Source: Macrococcoides caseolyticum (lineage in GTDB: Bacteria > Bacillota > Bacilli > Staphylococcales > Staphylococcaceae). From it: 64,000 bases of DNA. Each line of letters begins with the position of its first letter. Within the stretch, counting starts at the first letter, position 1. Positions 37,963 through 46,542 of this stretch are shown piece by piece. A program made the position numbers and the translations under genes. The DNA is taken from NCBI RefSeq assembly GCF_021366795.1, contig NZ_JAHCPS010000005.1, positions 62,001-126,000 on the forward strand, read 5' to 3'. Below the pieces are notes generated by a model, which was not told the DNA's origin, did no database searches, and saw nothing but the letters and a program-made list of their open reading frames with translations.

Positions 37963-39175
37963 ATTGATTTGCCCACTCCAATATTGATTCTCGTTGATTA
38001 CTTAGTCGCCCTTCTATGATTTCAATTTCTATTTCATTTAATATTTCCTTTAGCCAAGGACCAGCTTTTCTATTTAAATGATACATTAGATCATGACCGT
38101 TAATGACAATTTCTTCACGTGACTGAATGGGTAAAGATCTGGACGTCTTTATTATCTGTTCACTTTCTAATAAACCGTCAAACATAAGCCCTTCAGCTTT
38201 AATCCAATGGATTACGTTTAATATTAGCGCCACATCGTAGCGATAGACAAAGGATTTGAGTGATAAAGTATTACAATTCATATAGTTAAAAATTTCAACA
38301 CATGATTTAATATTTTTTTTATCTTGATTGGATAATTTTAAATCTGAAACGTTTTTATACAAATCTTGATACGGCATTTCATTAAATATGATGTATGCAA
38401 TGTACATATTTAAATCAATGGGTGTTTGAATCATATATTTTGACTTTCTATCTTGAATAAATCTAAAGAACGGGACATGTTGATGCATCCCCTGATAAAA
38501 AATATTTAATGCGTTTTTTACACCTTGACCTAATAATAATTTTCTCAATTCTACAACTATGCGTTCAATTGATACGAATGCAATTGTAGAACTTAATGAA
38601 TGAATGGCTTGTAATGTACTTGTTTCAATATCAAAGTTTAACACACTTTGAAATCGAAGTGCACGTAACATACGTAGTGCATCCTCTTTAAAACGGTGTT
38701 TTGCATCACCTACAGCACGAATTTTTTTATTGATCAAATCATTTTTTCCGTCGAAATAATCTATCACATGATATGATTCACTTAAGGCCAGGGCATTGAT
38801 GGTGAAGTCTCGGCGCTCTAAATCTGATTTCAAATCTGTAACAAAATGAACTTGTTCTGGACGTCTGTGGTCAGTGTATTCACCGTCTATACGAAATGTT
38901 GTCACTTCAAACGGATAATCTTCCCACAACACAACGACTGTTCCATGTTCCAGACCTACTGGAATTGTTCGTTTGAATAGCGTTAATATAGTTTCAGGTA
39001 AACAATTCGTTGTAATATCTATATCATTGATATTCTTTTTAAGTAAAATATTGCGTACAGCACCACCGACAATGTAGGCTTCATAGCCATGCTGATGAAA
39101 AATATCGATAATCTTTAATGCAGCATCGATTAAAGATTTTGTTTCATCATTTAAATTAGTGAATTCTACTTTCAT
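37955..39175 (-). CDS. cca: CCA tRNA nucleotidyltransferase
   Basis: A 406-residue class II enzyme that builds or repairs the CCA 3' end of tRNAs. It has the nucleotidyltransferase signature VGGAVRNILLKKNINDIDITTN, RRDFTINALAL and the ERIVVELRKLL segment. Length is normal. GGAGTTATT precedes the ATG. It sits between bshA and birA as in staphylococci. Confidence 0.95.
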   Translation of the reverse strand: MKVEFTNLNDETKSLIDAALKIIDIFHQHGYEAYIVGGAVRNILLKKNINDIDITTNCLPETILTLFKRTIPVGLEHGTVVVLWEDYPFEVTTFRIDGEYTDHRRPEQVHFVTDLKSDLERRDFTINALALSESYHVIDYFDGKNDLINKKIRAVGDAKHRFKEDALRMLRALRFQSVLNFDIETSTLQAIHSLSSTIAFVSIERIVVELRKLLLGQGVKNALNIFYQGMHQHVPFFRFIQDRKSKYMIQTPIDLNMYIAYIIFNEMPYQDLYKNVSDLKLSNQDKKNIKSCVEIFNYMNCNTLSLKSFVYRYDVALILNVIHWIKAEGLMFDGLLESEQIIKTSRSLPIQSREEIVINGHDLMYHLNRKAGPWLKEILNEIEIEIIEGRLSNQRESILEWANQYV

Positions 39176-39187
39176 AATAACTCCATT

Positions 39188-40315
39188 CTAATCCAGTCTG
39201 GTTGCTAATGACTGATATATTGCTTCATATTGATTGGTAATGATTGAAGAATGAAACCTATTATTAATATCTTTAATCATTGCACTTTGAAAACGTTGAT
39301 ACAATGCATCATCTGTTAATAACGCTATTGCATATTCACTTGCTTTCCTAGTGTCACCTACATCAACAATATAGCCAGTCTCATTATGTTGAATTACTTC
39401 CTGTATCCCACCTGCAGTCGTACCAATACAAACAACGCCCGTATGCATTGCCTCTAACAGCACTAAACCAAAACTCTCTTTTTCACTCATGAGTAAGAAC
39501 AAATCTGACATTTGATAATAATTCGCTACTTTTTCTTGTTTACCTAAGAACATAACATCATCTTGAACGCCTAATTTTATTGCAAAGGAACGCATTTTAG
39601 TCAGCTCAGGGCCATCGCCTAATAATATTAATTTCGCTTTAATTTTTTTTCTAACTAAACTAAATGTTTTAATAACATCTTGTATTCGTTTCACTTTTCT
39701 AAAATTTGAAACATGAATTAACACTTTATAATCCATAGGTATACCGTAGCACGCTCTTAAAGCCTGATTATTTAACTGTTCAAAGTCACTTTCATTTATA
39801 AAATTATAAACCGTCTTAATATCTTTATCTGGACCAATGATATCATAAGTCTCTTTTGTTAAAGCATTACTCACACTCGTTACGATATCACTTTCCTCAA
39901 TGCCAAATTTAATTGCATCTTTTAACGTCGAATCATAACCCAGTACAGTGATGTCTGTTCCATGGAGTGTTGTAACAATACCAACATCTTTACGTGCAAT
40001 TTGACGTGCTAAAATACCACATATCGCATGTGGTACTGCGTAATGCATATGTAAGACATCCAAATCATATACGTTTATCACTTCTGCAATCTTAGTTGCC
40101 AGTGTAATATCATAGGGTGGATATTGAAAGACAGAATATTGATTCACATCTACTTGGTGTATCGTAATATTGGGCATTTGGAATTGTATTCTAAAGGGTG
40201 TGTTTGACGTAATAAAATGAACTTCATGCCCTCTTTCTGCCATTTTTATGCCTAGCTCAGTTGCAATAATACCTGAACCGCCCATCGTGGGGTAACATGT
40301 TATTCCTATTTTCAT
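39188..40315 (-). CDS. bshA: BshA, bacillithiol glycosyltransferase
   Basis: A 375-residue GT-B glycosyltransferase that joins GlcNAc from UDP-GlcNAc to L-malate, the first step of bacillithiol synthesis. Its marks are the N-terminal CYPTMGGSGIIATELG, the central FRKVKR and the donor-site EKESFGLVLLEAM. Other pathway genes (bshB, bshC) are not in this window. It links to BrxA and YpdA here. AGGAGGCAATT precedes the ATG. Confidence 0.95.
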   Translation of the reverse strand: MKIGITCYPTMGGSGIIATELGIKMAERGHEVHFITSNTPFRIQFQMPNITIHQVDVNQYSVFQYPPYDITLATKIAEVINVYDLDVLHMHYAVPHAICGILARQIARKDVGIVTTLHGTDITVLGYDSTLKDAIKFGIEESDIVTSVSNALTKETYDIIGPDKDIKTVYNFINESDFEQLNNQALRACYGIPMDYKVLIHVSNFRKVKRIQDVIKTFSLVRKKIKAKLILLGDGPELTKMRSFAIKLGVQDDVMFLGKQEKVANYYQMSDLFLLMSEKESFGLVLLEAMHTGVVCIGTTAGGIQEVIQHNETGYIVDVGDTRKASEYAIALLTDDALYQRFQSAMIKDINNRFHSSIITNQYEAIYQSLATRLD

Positions 40316-40324
40316 AATTGCCTC

Positions 40325-40693
40325 CTATAATGATTCAAAGTACGTGATTATCGCTAAAGCACTTCCTTCATTTGTTGCAAGTGGTACATCATATACGTCA
40401 GATAATCGTAACAGTGCACTCACATCCGGCTCATGTGGCTGTGCTGTTAATGGATCTCTAAAGAAAAATATGGCATCAATTGCTTTGTTCGCTACTAATG
40501 CGCCAATCTCCTGGTCCCCTCCAAGCGGTCCGGATTTAAATCGTGTGACATTTAAACCTGTTCTTTCAATCACTCGTAAACCTGTTGTTCCTGTGGCAAA
40601 TAACTCATGTTTACGAAATTCTTTTATATGACTTTCGATAAACTGAACAAGTGCTTCTTTTTTCTGATCATGTGCAATAATTGCAAACTTCAT
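40325..40693 (-). CDS. mgsA: Methylglyoxal synthase
   Basis: A 122-residue protein converting dihydroxyacetone phosphate to methylglyoxal and phosphate. It has the opening IAIDAHDQKK-like start ([11 protein letters not shown]), [21 protein letters not shown] with a catalytic aspartate, and [15 protein letters not shown]. Bacillithiol is used to detoxify methylglyoxal, so the location next to bshA is functionally sensible. The ATG overlaps the upstream mazG-like stop codon. Confidence 0.94.
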   Translation of the reverse strand: MKFAIIAHDQKKEALVQFIESHIKEFRKHELFATGTTGLRVIERTGLNVTRFKSGPLGGDQEIGALVANKAIDAIFFFRDPLTAQPHEPDVSALLRLSDVYDVPLATNEGSALAIITYFESL

Positions 40694-41016
40694 TTGTCAT
40701 CCACCCTCTCGAAACGATTTTTATCTCTCTTATTAAATTTATCCATCGTTTGTTTAAAGCTTTCGGTTAAATCAATATCCATTGAATTCGCTAAACAAAT
40801 CAATACAAACAAATTATCAGCAAGTTCCAATCCTATATCTTTTTCTTTCTCTGATAATTTTTTTTGCTTTGATCCATAAACATGCGAAATTTCTCTAGCT
40901 AACTCACCTACTTCTTCGGTCAAACGCACCATATTCTCCATTGGTGTAAAATAACCTAATTTAAATTGTTTAATATATTCATCTACTTCAATTTGCATTG
41001 CTTGTAAAGTTTTCAT
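40690..41016 (-). CDS. MazG-like nucleotide pyrophosphohydrolase
   Basis: A 108-residue, all-helical MazG-type protein with the metal-binding [11 protein letters not shown] (E-x2-E motif) and a downstream [15 protein letters not shown] helix. Such enzymes hydrolyse noncanonical or excess nucleoside triphosphates to monophosphates. Substrate unknown. The start is the ATG at 41014-41016, with GGAGGGAATT upstream. Confidence 0.85.
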   Translation of the reverse strand: MKTLQAMQIEVDEYIKQFKLGYFTPMENMVRLTEEVGELAREISHVYGSKQKKLSEKEKDIGLELADNLFVLICLANSMDIDLTESFKQTMDKFNKRDKNRFERVDDK

Positions 41017-41091
41017 AATTCCCTCCAAAAATTATCTATAGTTCGGTATAATGATTTAGAAATATTCAAAAAATATAAAGGGGGCACATAA

Positions 41092-41970
41092 ATGCAATCT
41101 AAATTAGAAGTAAAATTAATCAATATCATTATGATCCTAATAGGTGCATTTATATTCAGTTTTGGTATTGTTAATTTCAATATGGCAAATGAACTTACTG
41201 AAGGTGGCTTTACGGGTATCGCTTTAATATTATATCATTTATTTCAGTTTAGCCCTGCAATATTGAACTTGATTTTCAATATTCCTTTGTTCTTTGTCGG
41301 GTATAAATTGCTCGGTAAATTATCTTTTATATACACAATAATCGGTACCCTCAGTGTATCGCTATTTTTAGGAATATGCGAAAAATATCCTTTATATATT
41401 AACTTAAAAGATGACCTATTATTAGCAAGTTTGTTTGGTGGCGTATTTATTGGTGTTGGTTTGGGTATTATTTTTAAATTTGGCGGCACAACAGGTGGTG
41501 TTGATATATTAGCACGTTTAATGAAGAAATTTTTTGAAGTACCGATGGGAAAAACAATGTTTACCTTTGATTGTTTTGTTATACTTGCCACTTATTTAAC
41601 AATTGGAGATTATCGTATTACGATGTATACGCTCGTGTGTGTTTTCGTTGGTGCACGCGTTATTGATATGATACAAGACTCAGGATATTCAGCACGTGGT
41701 GCTATGATTATCTCTGATCATCACGAAGCAATATCTAATGAAATTAGTAAAGTATTAGAACGTGGTGTGACATTAATTTCAGCCAGAGGGCATTATTCAA
41801 AAGCCCACAGACCTATTGTTTATTGTGTTGTTCCTAGAAATGAACTAACACGCTTGAAACAAGTCATTAATAGTATTGATCCACACGCCTTCGTCTCGTT
41901 ATTAGACGTCCATGATGTCATGGGAGAGGGGTTTACGTTGGATGAATTCAAAAAACCTATAGAACGCTAG
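41092..41970 (+). CDS. YitT family membrane protein
   Basis: A 292-residue protein with about five transmembrane helices and a cytoplasmic C-terminal DUF2179 domain (about 210-285, ISDHHEAISNEISKVLERGVT). The family is common and of unclear function; members have been linked to transport or stress. AAAGGGGGC precedes the ATG, and it is monocistronic with its own terminator. Confidence 0.85.
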   Translation: MQSKLEVKLINIIMILIGAFIFSFGIVNFNMANELTEGGFTGIALILYHLFQFSPAILNLIFNIPLFFVGYKLLGKLSFIYTIIGTLSVSLFLGICEKYPLYINLKDDLLLASLFGGVFIGVGLGIIFKFGGTTGGVDILARLMKKFFEVPMGKTMFTFDCFVILATYLTIGDYRITMYTLVCVFVGARVIDMIQDSGYSARGAMIISDHHEAISNEISKVLERGVTLISARGHYSKAHRPIVYCVVPRNELTRLKQVINSIDPHAFVSLLDVHDVMGEGFTLDEFKKPIER

Positions 41971-42018
41971 TGCGGTTATCAAAAGCGCCCGATTATGAGT
42001 AACGTATATAAAAACGAA

Positions 42019-42047
42019 AAAAGCTTGAGACGATGTCTCAAGCTTTT
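42019..42047. terminator. Bidirectional terminator after the YitT gene
   Basis: A 13-bp perfect stem (42019-42031 with 42035-42047) and a three-base loop. It serves the plus-strand yitT-like gene and the convergent minus-strand metallopeptidase gene. Confidence 0.85.
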
Positions 42048-42057
42048 AGTTAGTACA

Positions 42058-42753
42058 TTAATCAGAATTTCTCGCCATCATAAAGAAACGTAAAAATTCA
42101 GCTACTGCAACAGCTGTTGCTGCTACGTATGTCATCGCAGCTGCTGATAACACACTTTTTGCGTGTCGATATTCTTCTTCATTCACAATGTGTAATGCTT
42201 CAATTTGATTCATCGCACGTTTACTTGCATCAAACTCAACTGGTAATGTAACAATTGAGAATAATACGGCAAATGACATTAATACGACGCCTGCCCAGAT
42301 GGCCATCGTTCCAATACCGCCACCTTGTTGGCTCATACCTGTTAATACTGCACCAATCATGATTAATAAATAGCTTAAAGTTGTTCCTAGGTTCGCTAAT
42401 GGAACTAAACTACTTCTTACTTTAAGCATTCCATAACCCGTCGCATGTTGAATGGCATGACCTACTTCATGCGCTGCAATTGCTGTTCCAGCGACACTAG
42501 GGTGTCTAAAGTTAGATGGGCTTAACACAACCACTTTCTTACTTGGATCATAATGATCTGATAAGAATCCTTCTCCTTCAATTACTCGAACATCAGTAAT
42601 ACCATTTGCAGCTAATATTTCTTCTGCAACTTGTTGACCAGTCTTTCCACTTGTTGAACGTACACGACTATACTTATTGTATGTTGATTTCACTTTGTAT
42701 TGAAAATACATAGGCACAAGCATAATAATAATAAAATACAGAATATAACTCAT
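42058..42753 (-). CDS. YugP-like zinc metallopeptidase
   Basis: A 231-residue membrane protein of the YugP/DUF neutral zinc metallopeptidase family. The HEVGHAIQHATGYG motif (about 96-109) has the HExxH zinc ligands. Around it are an N-terminal helix and about three C-terminal helices. Substrate unknown; probably membrane proteolysis. GAAAGGGG precedes the ATG. Confidence 0.88.
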   Translation of the reverse strand: MSYILYFIIIMLVPMYFQYKVKSTYNKYSRVRSTSGKTGQQVAEEILAANGITDVRVIEGEGFLSDHYDPSKKVVVLSPSNFRHPSVAGTAIAAHEVGHAIQHATGYGMLKVRSSLVPLANLGTTLSYLLIMIGAVLTGMSQQGGGIGTMAIWAGVVLMSFAVLFSIVTLPVEFDASKRAMNQIEALHIVNEEEYRHAKSVLSAAAMTYVAATAVAVAEFLRFFMMARNSD

Positions 42754-42807
42754 TTTGAACCCCTTTCATTGATTTAATATAATATTATTTTATTCAATAG
42801 GTCAAAT

Positions 42808-43392
42808 TTAATCAAATGTTTCGTCTTTTTTATTCAGTAAAAATAGAAGTATAAAACAAAATACAGATAACCAAAATGAAAAATAACCGATATGTCGAAT
42901 ATATTGACTCAACATACTATAAATTGGATATTGCATATAAACGTAATCTATCACGTCATTATGAAATACCCATACTGCAGTCATTAAAACATGGTTTAAT
43001 CTTATTTTGAATAATGGAAAGAACATAAGCGCCTGAATCGCCATAATACCATGGGAGACACATAACATCAATCCGATGGCAGTTATTTGTTCCATCTCAA
43101 TAAACGTGAAAATATTCATAACAACCGCCCATATGCCATACTTGATTAGTGTAATAAACGCCAAACATTCAATCAATGGAATATGTTTCTTCATTAAAAT
43201 AGTTGTTAAAGCAATGACTAAAAAAAGAGTCGCGGTTGGACTGTCAGGTACGAATGGGATAAAATACCACTCTGTATCAACAAGTTGCCCCATATACCAA
43301 TAGTAACCATAAATTGTTCCTAACACATTACAAATAATGATAAAGGTTAAAAAGGCTTTACTTTGTATCCAATAATAGAACTGTTCGCTCAT
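42808..43392 (-). CDS. DUF1405 (YpjA-like) membrane protein
   Basis: A 194-residue membrane protein with about six helices and many aromatics, matching the DUF1405/YpjA family, which usually follows qcrABC in Bacilli. Function unknown; a role in cytochrome bc assembly has been suggested only by gene order. It lies directly downstream of qcrC and its terminator. GAGGTGACGT precedes the ATG. Confidence 0.8.
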   Translation of the reverse strand: MSEQFYYWIQSKAFLTFIIICNVLGTIYGYYWYMGQLVDTEWYFIPFVPDSPTATLFLVIALTTILMKKHIPLIECLAFITLIKYGIWAVVMNIFTFIEMEQITAIGLMLCVSHGIMAIQALMFFPLFKIRLNHVLMTAVWVFHNDVIDYVYMQYPIYSMLSQYIRHIGYFSFWLSVFCFILLFLLNKKDETFD

Positions 43393-43408
43393 ACGTCACC
43401 TCATAAAA

Positions 43409-43435
43409 AAAGAATCATCGCTAGGATGATTCTTT
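43409..43435 (-). terminator. Terminator of qcrABC
   Basis: An 11-bp perfect stem (43409-43419 with 43425-43435) followed on the minus strand by a T-run. Confidence 0.85.
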
Positions 43436-43440
43436 AGTTA

Positions 43441-44229
43441 TTATTTCTTAAGTGGCTTTCCATTCTCGTCTGTTTCTTCTAAACCTTCGATGAATTTACC
43501 AACTTCTTTGATTTGTTCTTTTGTTAAAGTATCTTTAAATGATGGCATTGCACCACTACCTTTTTCAACAAAACCTTCAACAGCAGCTGCAGGTAATTGA
43601 GACTTAACTAAGTTAGGGGCTGAACCACCAGTTAATTCTCCTCCATGACAACTTGTACAGTTAGATTTAATAATCTTTTCGTACGTTGGATCTTTCTTAT
43701 CTAAGTTAGTGAAAACAATCTTACCTTGTGCTGCTTGTTGTTTCCAATCATGGTAATGAGAAGATTCCCATGTTGTATAGAAGATTATACCAACTGCAAG
43801 TAACATAAATCCAGAAGCTAAAGGACGTTTTGTCCATTTACGCTCAGGACCTCTGTCTAACCAAGGTGCTAACATTAATGCACCGAAAGCGATACCTGGC
43901 AATACAATCGCACCAAATGTATTAAATGGACCTGATGCGTAAGTATATTTTAAAATTTGATATAAGAATAAGAAATACCAGTCAGGTAATGGTGTGTAAC
44001 CTGTATCTGATGGATCTGCGACACGTTCTAATGGTGATGGGTGCGCAACAGTTAAACATAAATATGCAACTAGGAATACTGCACCAGTCATCCATTCTTT
44101 TAATAAGAAATCAGGCCAGAAACTTTCTGTTTTACCTGGAAATTCTGAATAATCTCGATTTAATTTTGGTTTCTCATAAGATTTAATACGAGAATCACCA
44201 ACAAACTTCATACCTTTTCCGCGATGCAT
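43441..44229 (-). CDS. qcrC: Menaquinol:cytochrome c reductase, cytochrome b/c subunit
   Basis: A 262-residue subunit. Its N-terminal half resembles subunit IV of b6f complexes (three helices, PDWYFLFLYQILKYTY segment). The C-terminal half is a cytochrome c domain with a haem-binding CTSCH (about 195). It faces outside and passes electrons from the Rieske centre onward. AAGGAGGTAATATAG precedes the ATG. It is the last gene of the qcrABC unit. Confidence 0.94.
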   Translation of the reverse strand: MHRGKGMKFVGDSRIKSYEKPKLNRDYSEFPGKTESFWPDFLLKEWMTGAVFLVAYLCLTVAHPSPLERVADPSDTGYTPLPDWYFLFLYQILKYTYASGPFNTFGAIVLPGIAFGALMLAPWLDRGPERKWTKRPLASGFMLLAVGIIFYTTWESSHYHDWKQQAAQGKIVFTNLDKKDPTYEKIIKSNCTSCHGGELTGGSAPNLVKSQLPAAAVEGFVEKGSGAMPSFKDTLTKEQIKEVGKFIEGLEETDENGKPLKK

Positions 44230-44261
44230 CTATATTACCTCCTTTTATAGTGTATTCGTGT

Positions 44262-44936
44262 TTATAGTGGCCCCGAAATACCTTGTTTTCTAATCATGAT
44301 AAAGTGAGCTGCTAACAACGCGAATAAACATGCAGGCAAGAAGAATACATGAATAGCGAAGAATCGCGTTAATGTTTGTGCACCGACAATTTGTGGATCA
44401 CCGGCTAATAATGTTTTAACCCATGGACCAATAAACGGTACAGATTCTGCAATTTGTAAACCTACTTTTGTAGCAAATAATGCTTTCATATCCCAAGGTA
44501 ATAAATAACCTGTAAATGATAATCCTAACATTACGAAGAAAATTAATACGCCGACTAACCAGTTTAATTCACGCGGTTGTTTGTAACTTCCCGTGAAGAA
44601 AACACGCAGTGTGTGTAAGAACATCATAACTACAACTAAACTTGCACCCCAGTGATGCATACCACGAACAATTACACCAGCTGCAACATCGTGCTGTAAA
44701 TAATAAACTGATTTCCATGCATTTACAATATCTGGTACGTAGTACATTGTTAAGAACATACCTGATAATACTTGAATTACTGTGATGAAAAACGTTAAAC
44801 CACCAAAACAATAAACGAATGCAGAAAAGTGATAAGCAGGGTTAACATGCTCAGGCACCTCATGATCTGCGATATCGCGCCAGATTGGTGTAATATCAAG
44901 TCTGTCATCGACCCAATCATAGATTTTATCGATCAT
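44262..44936 (-). CDS. qcrB: Menaquinol:cytochrome c reductase, cytochrome b subunit
   Basis: A 224-residue four-helix cytochrome b6-type protein. Haem-ligand histidines occur in MHHWGASLVVVMMFLHTLRVF and in RFFAIHVFFLPACLFALLAAHF. The quinol-binding region FTGYLLPWDMKALFATKVG is conserved. It oxidises menaquinol in the membrane with the Rieske protein. Confidence 0.95.
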   Translation of the reverse strand: MIDKIYDWVDDRLDITPIWRDIADHEVPEHVNPAYHFSAFVYCFGGLTFFITVIQVLSGMFLTMYYVPDIVNAWKSVYYLQHDVAAGVIVRGMHHWGASLVVVMMFLHTLRVFFTGSYKQPRELNWLVGVLIFFVMLGLSFTGYLLPWDMKALFATKVGLQIAESVPFIGPWVKTLLAGDPQIVGAQTLTRFFAIHVFFLPACLFALLAAHFIMIRKQGISGPL

Positions 44937-44947
44937 TTTTTACCCTC

Positions 44948-45451
44948 CTATTTCACTAATTCATTTGGATGTTTTTTACCGATTGTAAGCATACCGCCTT
45001 TATCACCAGTTTCATACTGATCTAAAGGTCCAAGTGGTGGTGTACCAGGAACATTTGCCCCATTCTTTTCGTAACGACCATTATGACATGGACAGAAGAA
45101 TTGGTTTGGATTTGATTTATCACCGTTCCATGTTACTGTACAACCTAAATGTTTACAAACTGGAGACATTGCAATAATGTTTTCCCCATCTTTATAAACC
45201 CATGCAAAATCTGTTACTTCGCTCGTATACCATGCATCTTTTTGTTCGAATTTGAAATCCACTTTCGTTGGTTCCTCAGTGATTTCCGAAACTTTAAGGC
45301 TAGTTGCAATCATATCCCCTGCAGCTCCAGTCTTGAACACAGGATCAAGTGCAAAGCGCCCTAAAGGCATAACCATACCAGCAGCCATAAATGATCCAAC
45401 TCCCATTAAGGAATAGTTTAAAAATTGGCGTCTTGTGACACGTTGGCTCAT
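44948..45451 (-). CDS. qcrA: Menaquinol:cytochrome c reductase, Rieske iron-sulfur subunit
   Basis: A 167-residue protein with a 2Fe-2S Rieske centre: CKHLGCTV and CPCHNGRY give two cysteine and two histidine ligands plus the disulfide pair. The N-terminus (RRQFLNYSLMGVGSFMAAG) is a twin-arginine-type signal anchor, although it reads RR-Q-FL. The Shine-Dalgarno region has six G in a row (45461-45466), preceded by TAGA, and is complementary to the C-rich tract of the sRNA at 746-852. It is first in qcrABC. Confidence 0.95.
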   Translation of the reverse strand: MSQRVTRRQFLNYSLMGVGSFMAAGMVMPLGRFALDPVFKTGAAGDMIATSLKVSEITEEPTKVDFKFEQKDAWYTSEVTDFAWVYKDGENIIAMSPVCKHLGCTVTWNGDKSNPNQFFCPCHNGRYEKNGANVPGTPPLGPLDQYETGDKGGMLTIGKKHPNELVK

Positions 45452-45479
45452 TTAATTTTCCCCCCTCTAACGCGATTCT

Positions 45480-45508
45480 TTTATATAAAATATACTAGGA
45501 CATATCAA
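45480..45508 (-). promoter_or_regulatory. Promoter of qcrABC
   Basis: On the minus strand TTGATA (45508-45503), 17 bases and TATAAA (45485-45480), 29 bases before the ATG. A second candidate, TTGACC with TAAAAT, lies just upstream. I see no clear Fur or Rex palindrome overlapping it. Confidence 0.6.
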
Positions 45509-45569
45509 TTTTAGCCTAATAATTAAGCTTGGTCAATAAGATGTCACAATTTATGTACTAAATTTGTCA

Positions 45570-45995
45570 TTATTTATTCCAAATAAGAATAATCGCTTTC
45601 ATTAAAGCTTTAATATTCTCTTGCACAAATTCTTGTTTCATTTCATTGTCCATCGTCTCGAGTGGTAATATATTTATCTTGTGAACATTTTCTTTTTCTA
45701 AATTAAATTTTTGAGGTGTTACAAATATTATATTTTTAAATCCAAACGTATTTAATTGTGATTCTACTGTATCAATAATACTTACGTTATCAAGAATCTG
45801 AATAGGTGGCAATACGAGGAGACGCCCTTTAAATTGTTGCTCAACACCCATTGTGACATACTGTATCATTTCATAGTGATCAGCAATATCCATTAAATGT
45901 CTACTATAATCTACTGGAACTATTGGCACAATTGCAGTATCAATATAGGCTAATTGTTCTTGTAATGTTTTTAAGTCTTGATGATTAAATAACAT
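45570..45995 (-). CDS. ypiF: YpiF-like DUF2487 protein
   Basis: A 141-residue soluble protein matching DUF2487/YpiF by length and its place between ypiB and qcrA. Function unknown. Start overlaps the ypiB stop by 11 bases. Intact with no signal peptide. Confidence 0.78.
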   Translation of the reverse strand: MLFNHQDLKTLQEQLAYIDTAIVPIVPVDYSRHLMDIADHYEMIQYVTMGVEQQFKGRLLVLPPIQILDNVSIIDTVESQLNTFGFKNIIFVTPQKFNLEKENVHKINILPLETMDNEMKQEFVQENIKALMKAIILIWNK

Positions 45996-46542
45996 ATTTC
46001 TTTTTTTCCTCCATACTTTTTTTAAACGCCGTTAATGCTATAAATCGAGTTTCATTTTTCGTGAGTAAAGTTGCTTCAATCGCCTCATTGATTTGCTCCA
46101 TTAAATAAAGAAACAATTTTCTGCTACTTAGAATTTCATTGATATCAATCATTGATTCTATAAAATCAATGTTTAAATCTTGTTCATCCATCATTAAAAA
46201 ATCAATCTGGTGCATCAGTTCCTGCAAGCACATTGCATCATACTTTTTATCATAAAACATTAAATTCACATATAGACGCTGCTCGTTTTGTAATAAATAG
46301 TGAAATATAACATCACTGTTCGTATATATGCCATGACTTAAAATTAAATGAACTTTGAAATTCTCAAAAATTATGAGCTGATGATTAAGGTGTGTTGACT
46401 TATTAAATTGTAAGTTTGATAGAATATGATTTTTGTCTTTGATTAAATTGAGGAGCCATACAGTATTCTTATCATAAATGTCATAGTGCTGGAGCAAATA
46501 TTTTATAAAAGCAAATCTTGCCTCAACGATTTCATTTTGCAT
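45985..46542 (-). CDS. ypiB: YpiB, UPF0302 family
   Basis: A 185-residue helical protein of the UPF0302/YpiB family. The N-terminal AFIKYLLQHYDIYDK segment and C-terminal LIDxALxxxDEExF-type helices fit. Bacillus YpiB has been tied to LPS-assembly-like partner YpiA/ReoY, which regulate the ClpCP substrate MurA in related Firmicutes. That role is an inference for this gene. Its ATG shares bases with the TPR gene stop (TAATG). Confidence 0.78.
   Translation of the reverse strand: MQNEIVEARFAFIKYLLQHYDIYDKNTVWLLNLIKDKNHILSNLQFNKSTHLNHQLIIFENFKVHLILSHGIYTNSDVIFHYLLQNEQRLYVNLMFYDKKYDAMCLQELMHQIDFLMMDEQDLNIDFIESMIDINEILSSRKLFLYLMEQINEAIEATLLTKNETRFIALTAFKKSMEEKKKYVI

Noticed and set aside
45536-45570. 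A Rex-like half site (TTGTGACA on the minus strand) before qcrA
   Set aside because: Only one half matches; the partner arm is absent at the needed spacing.
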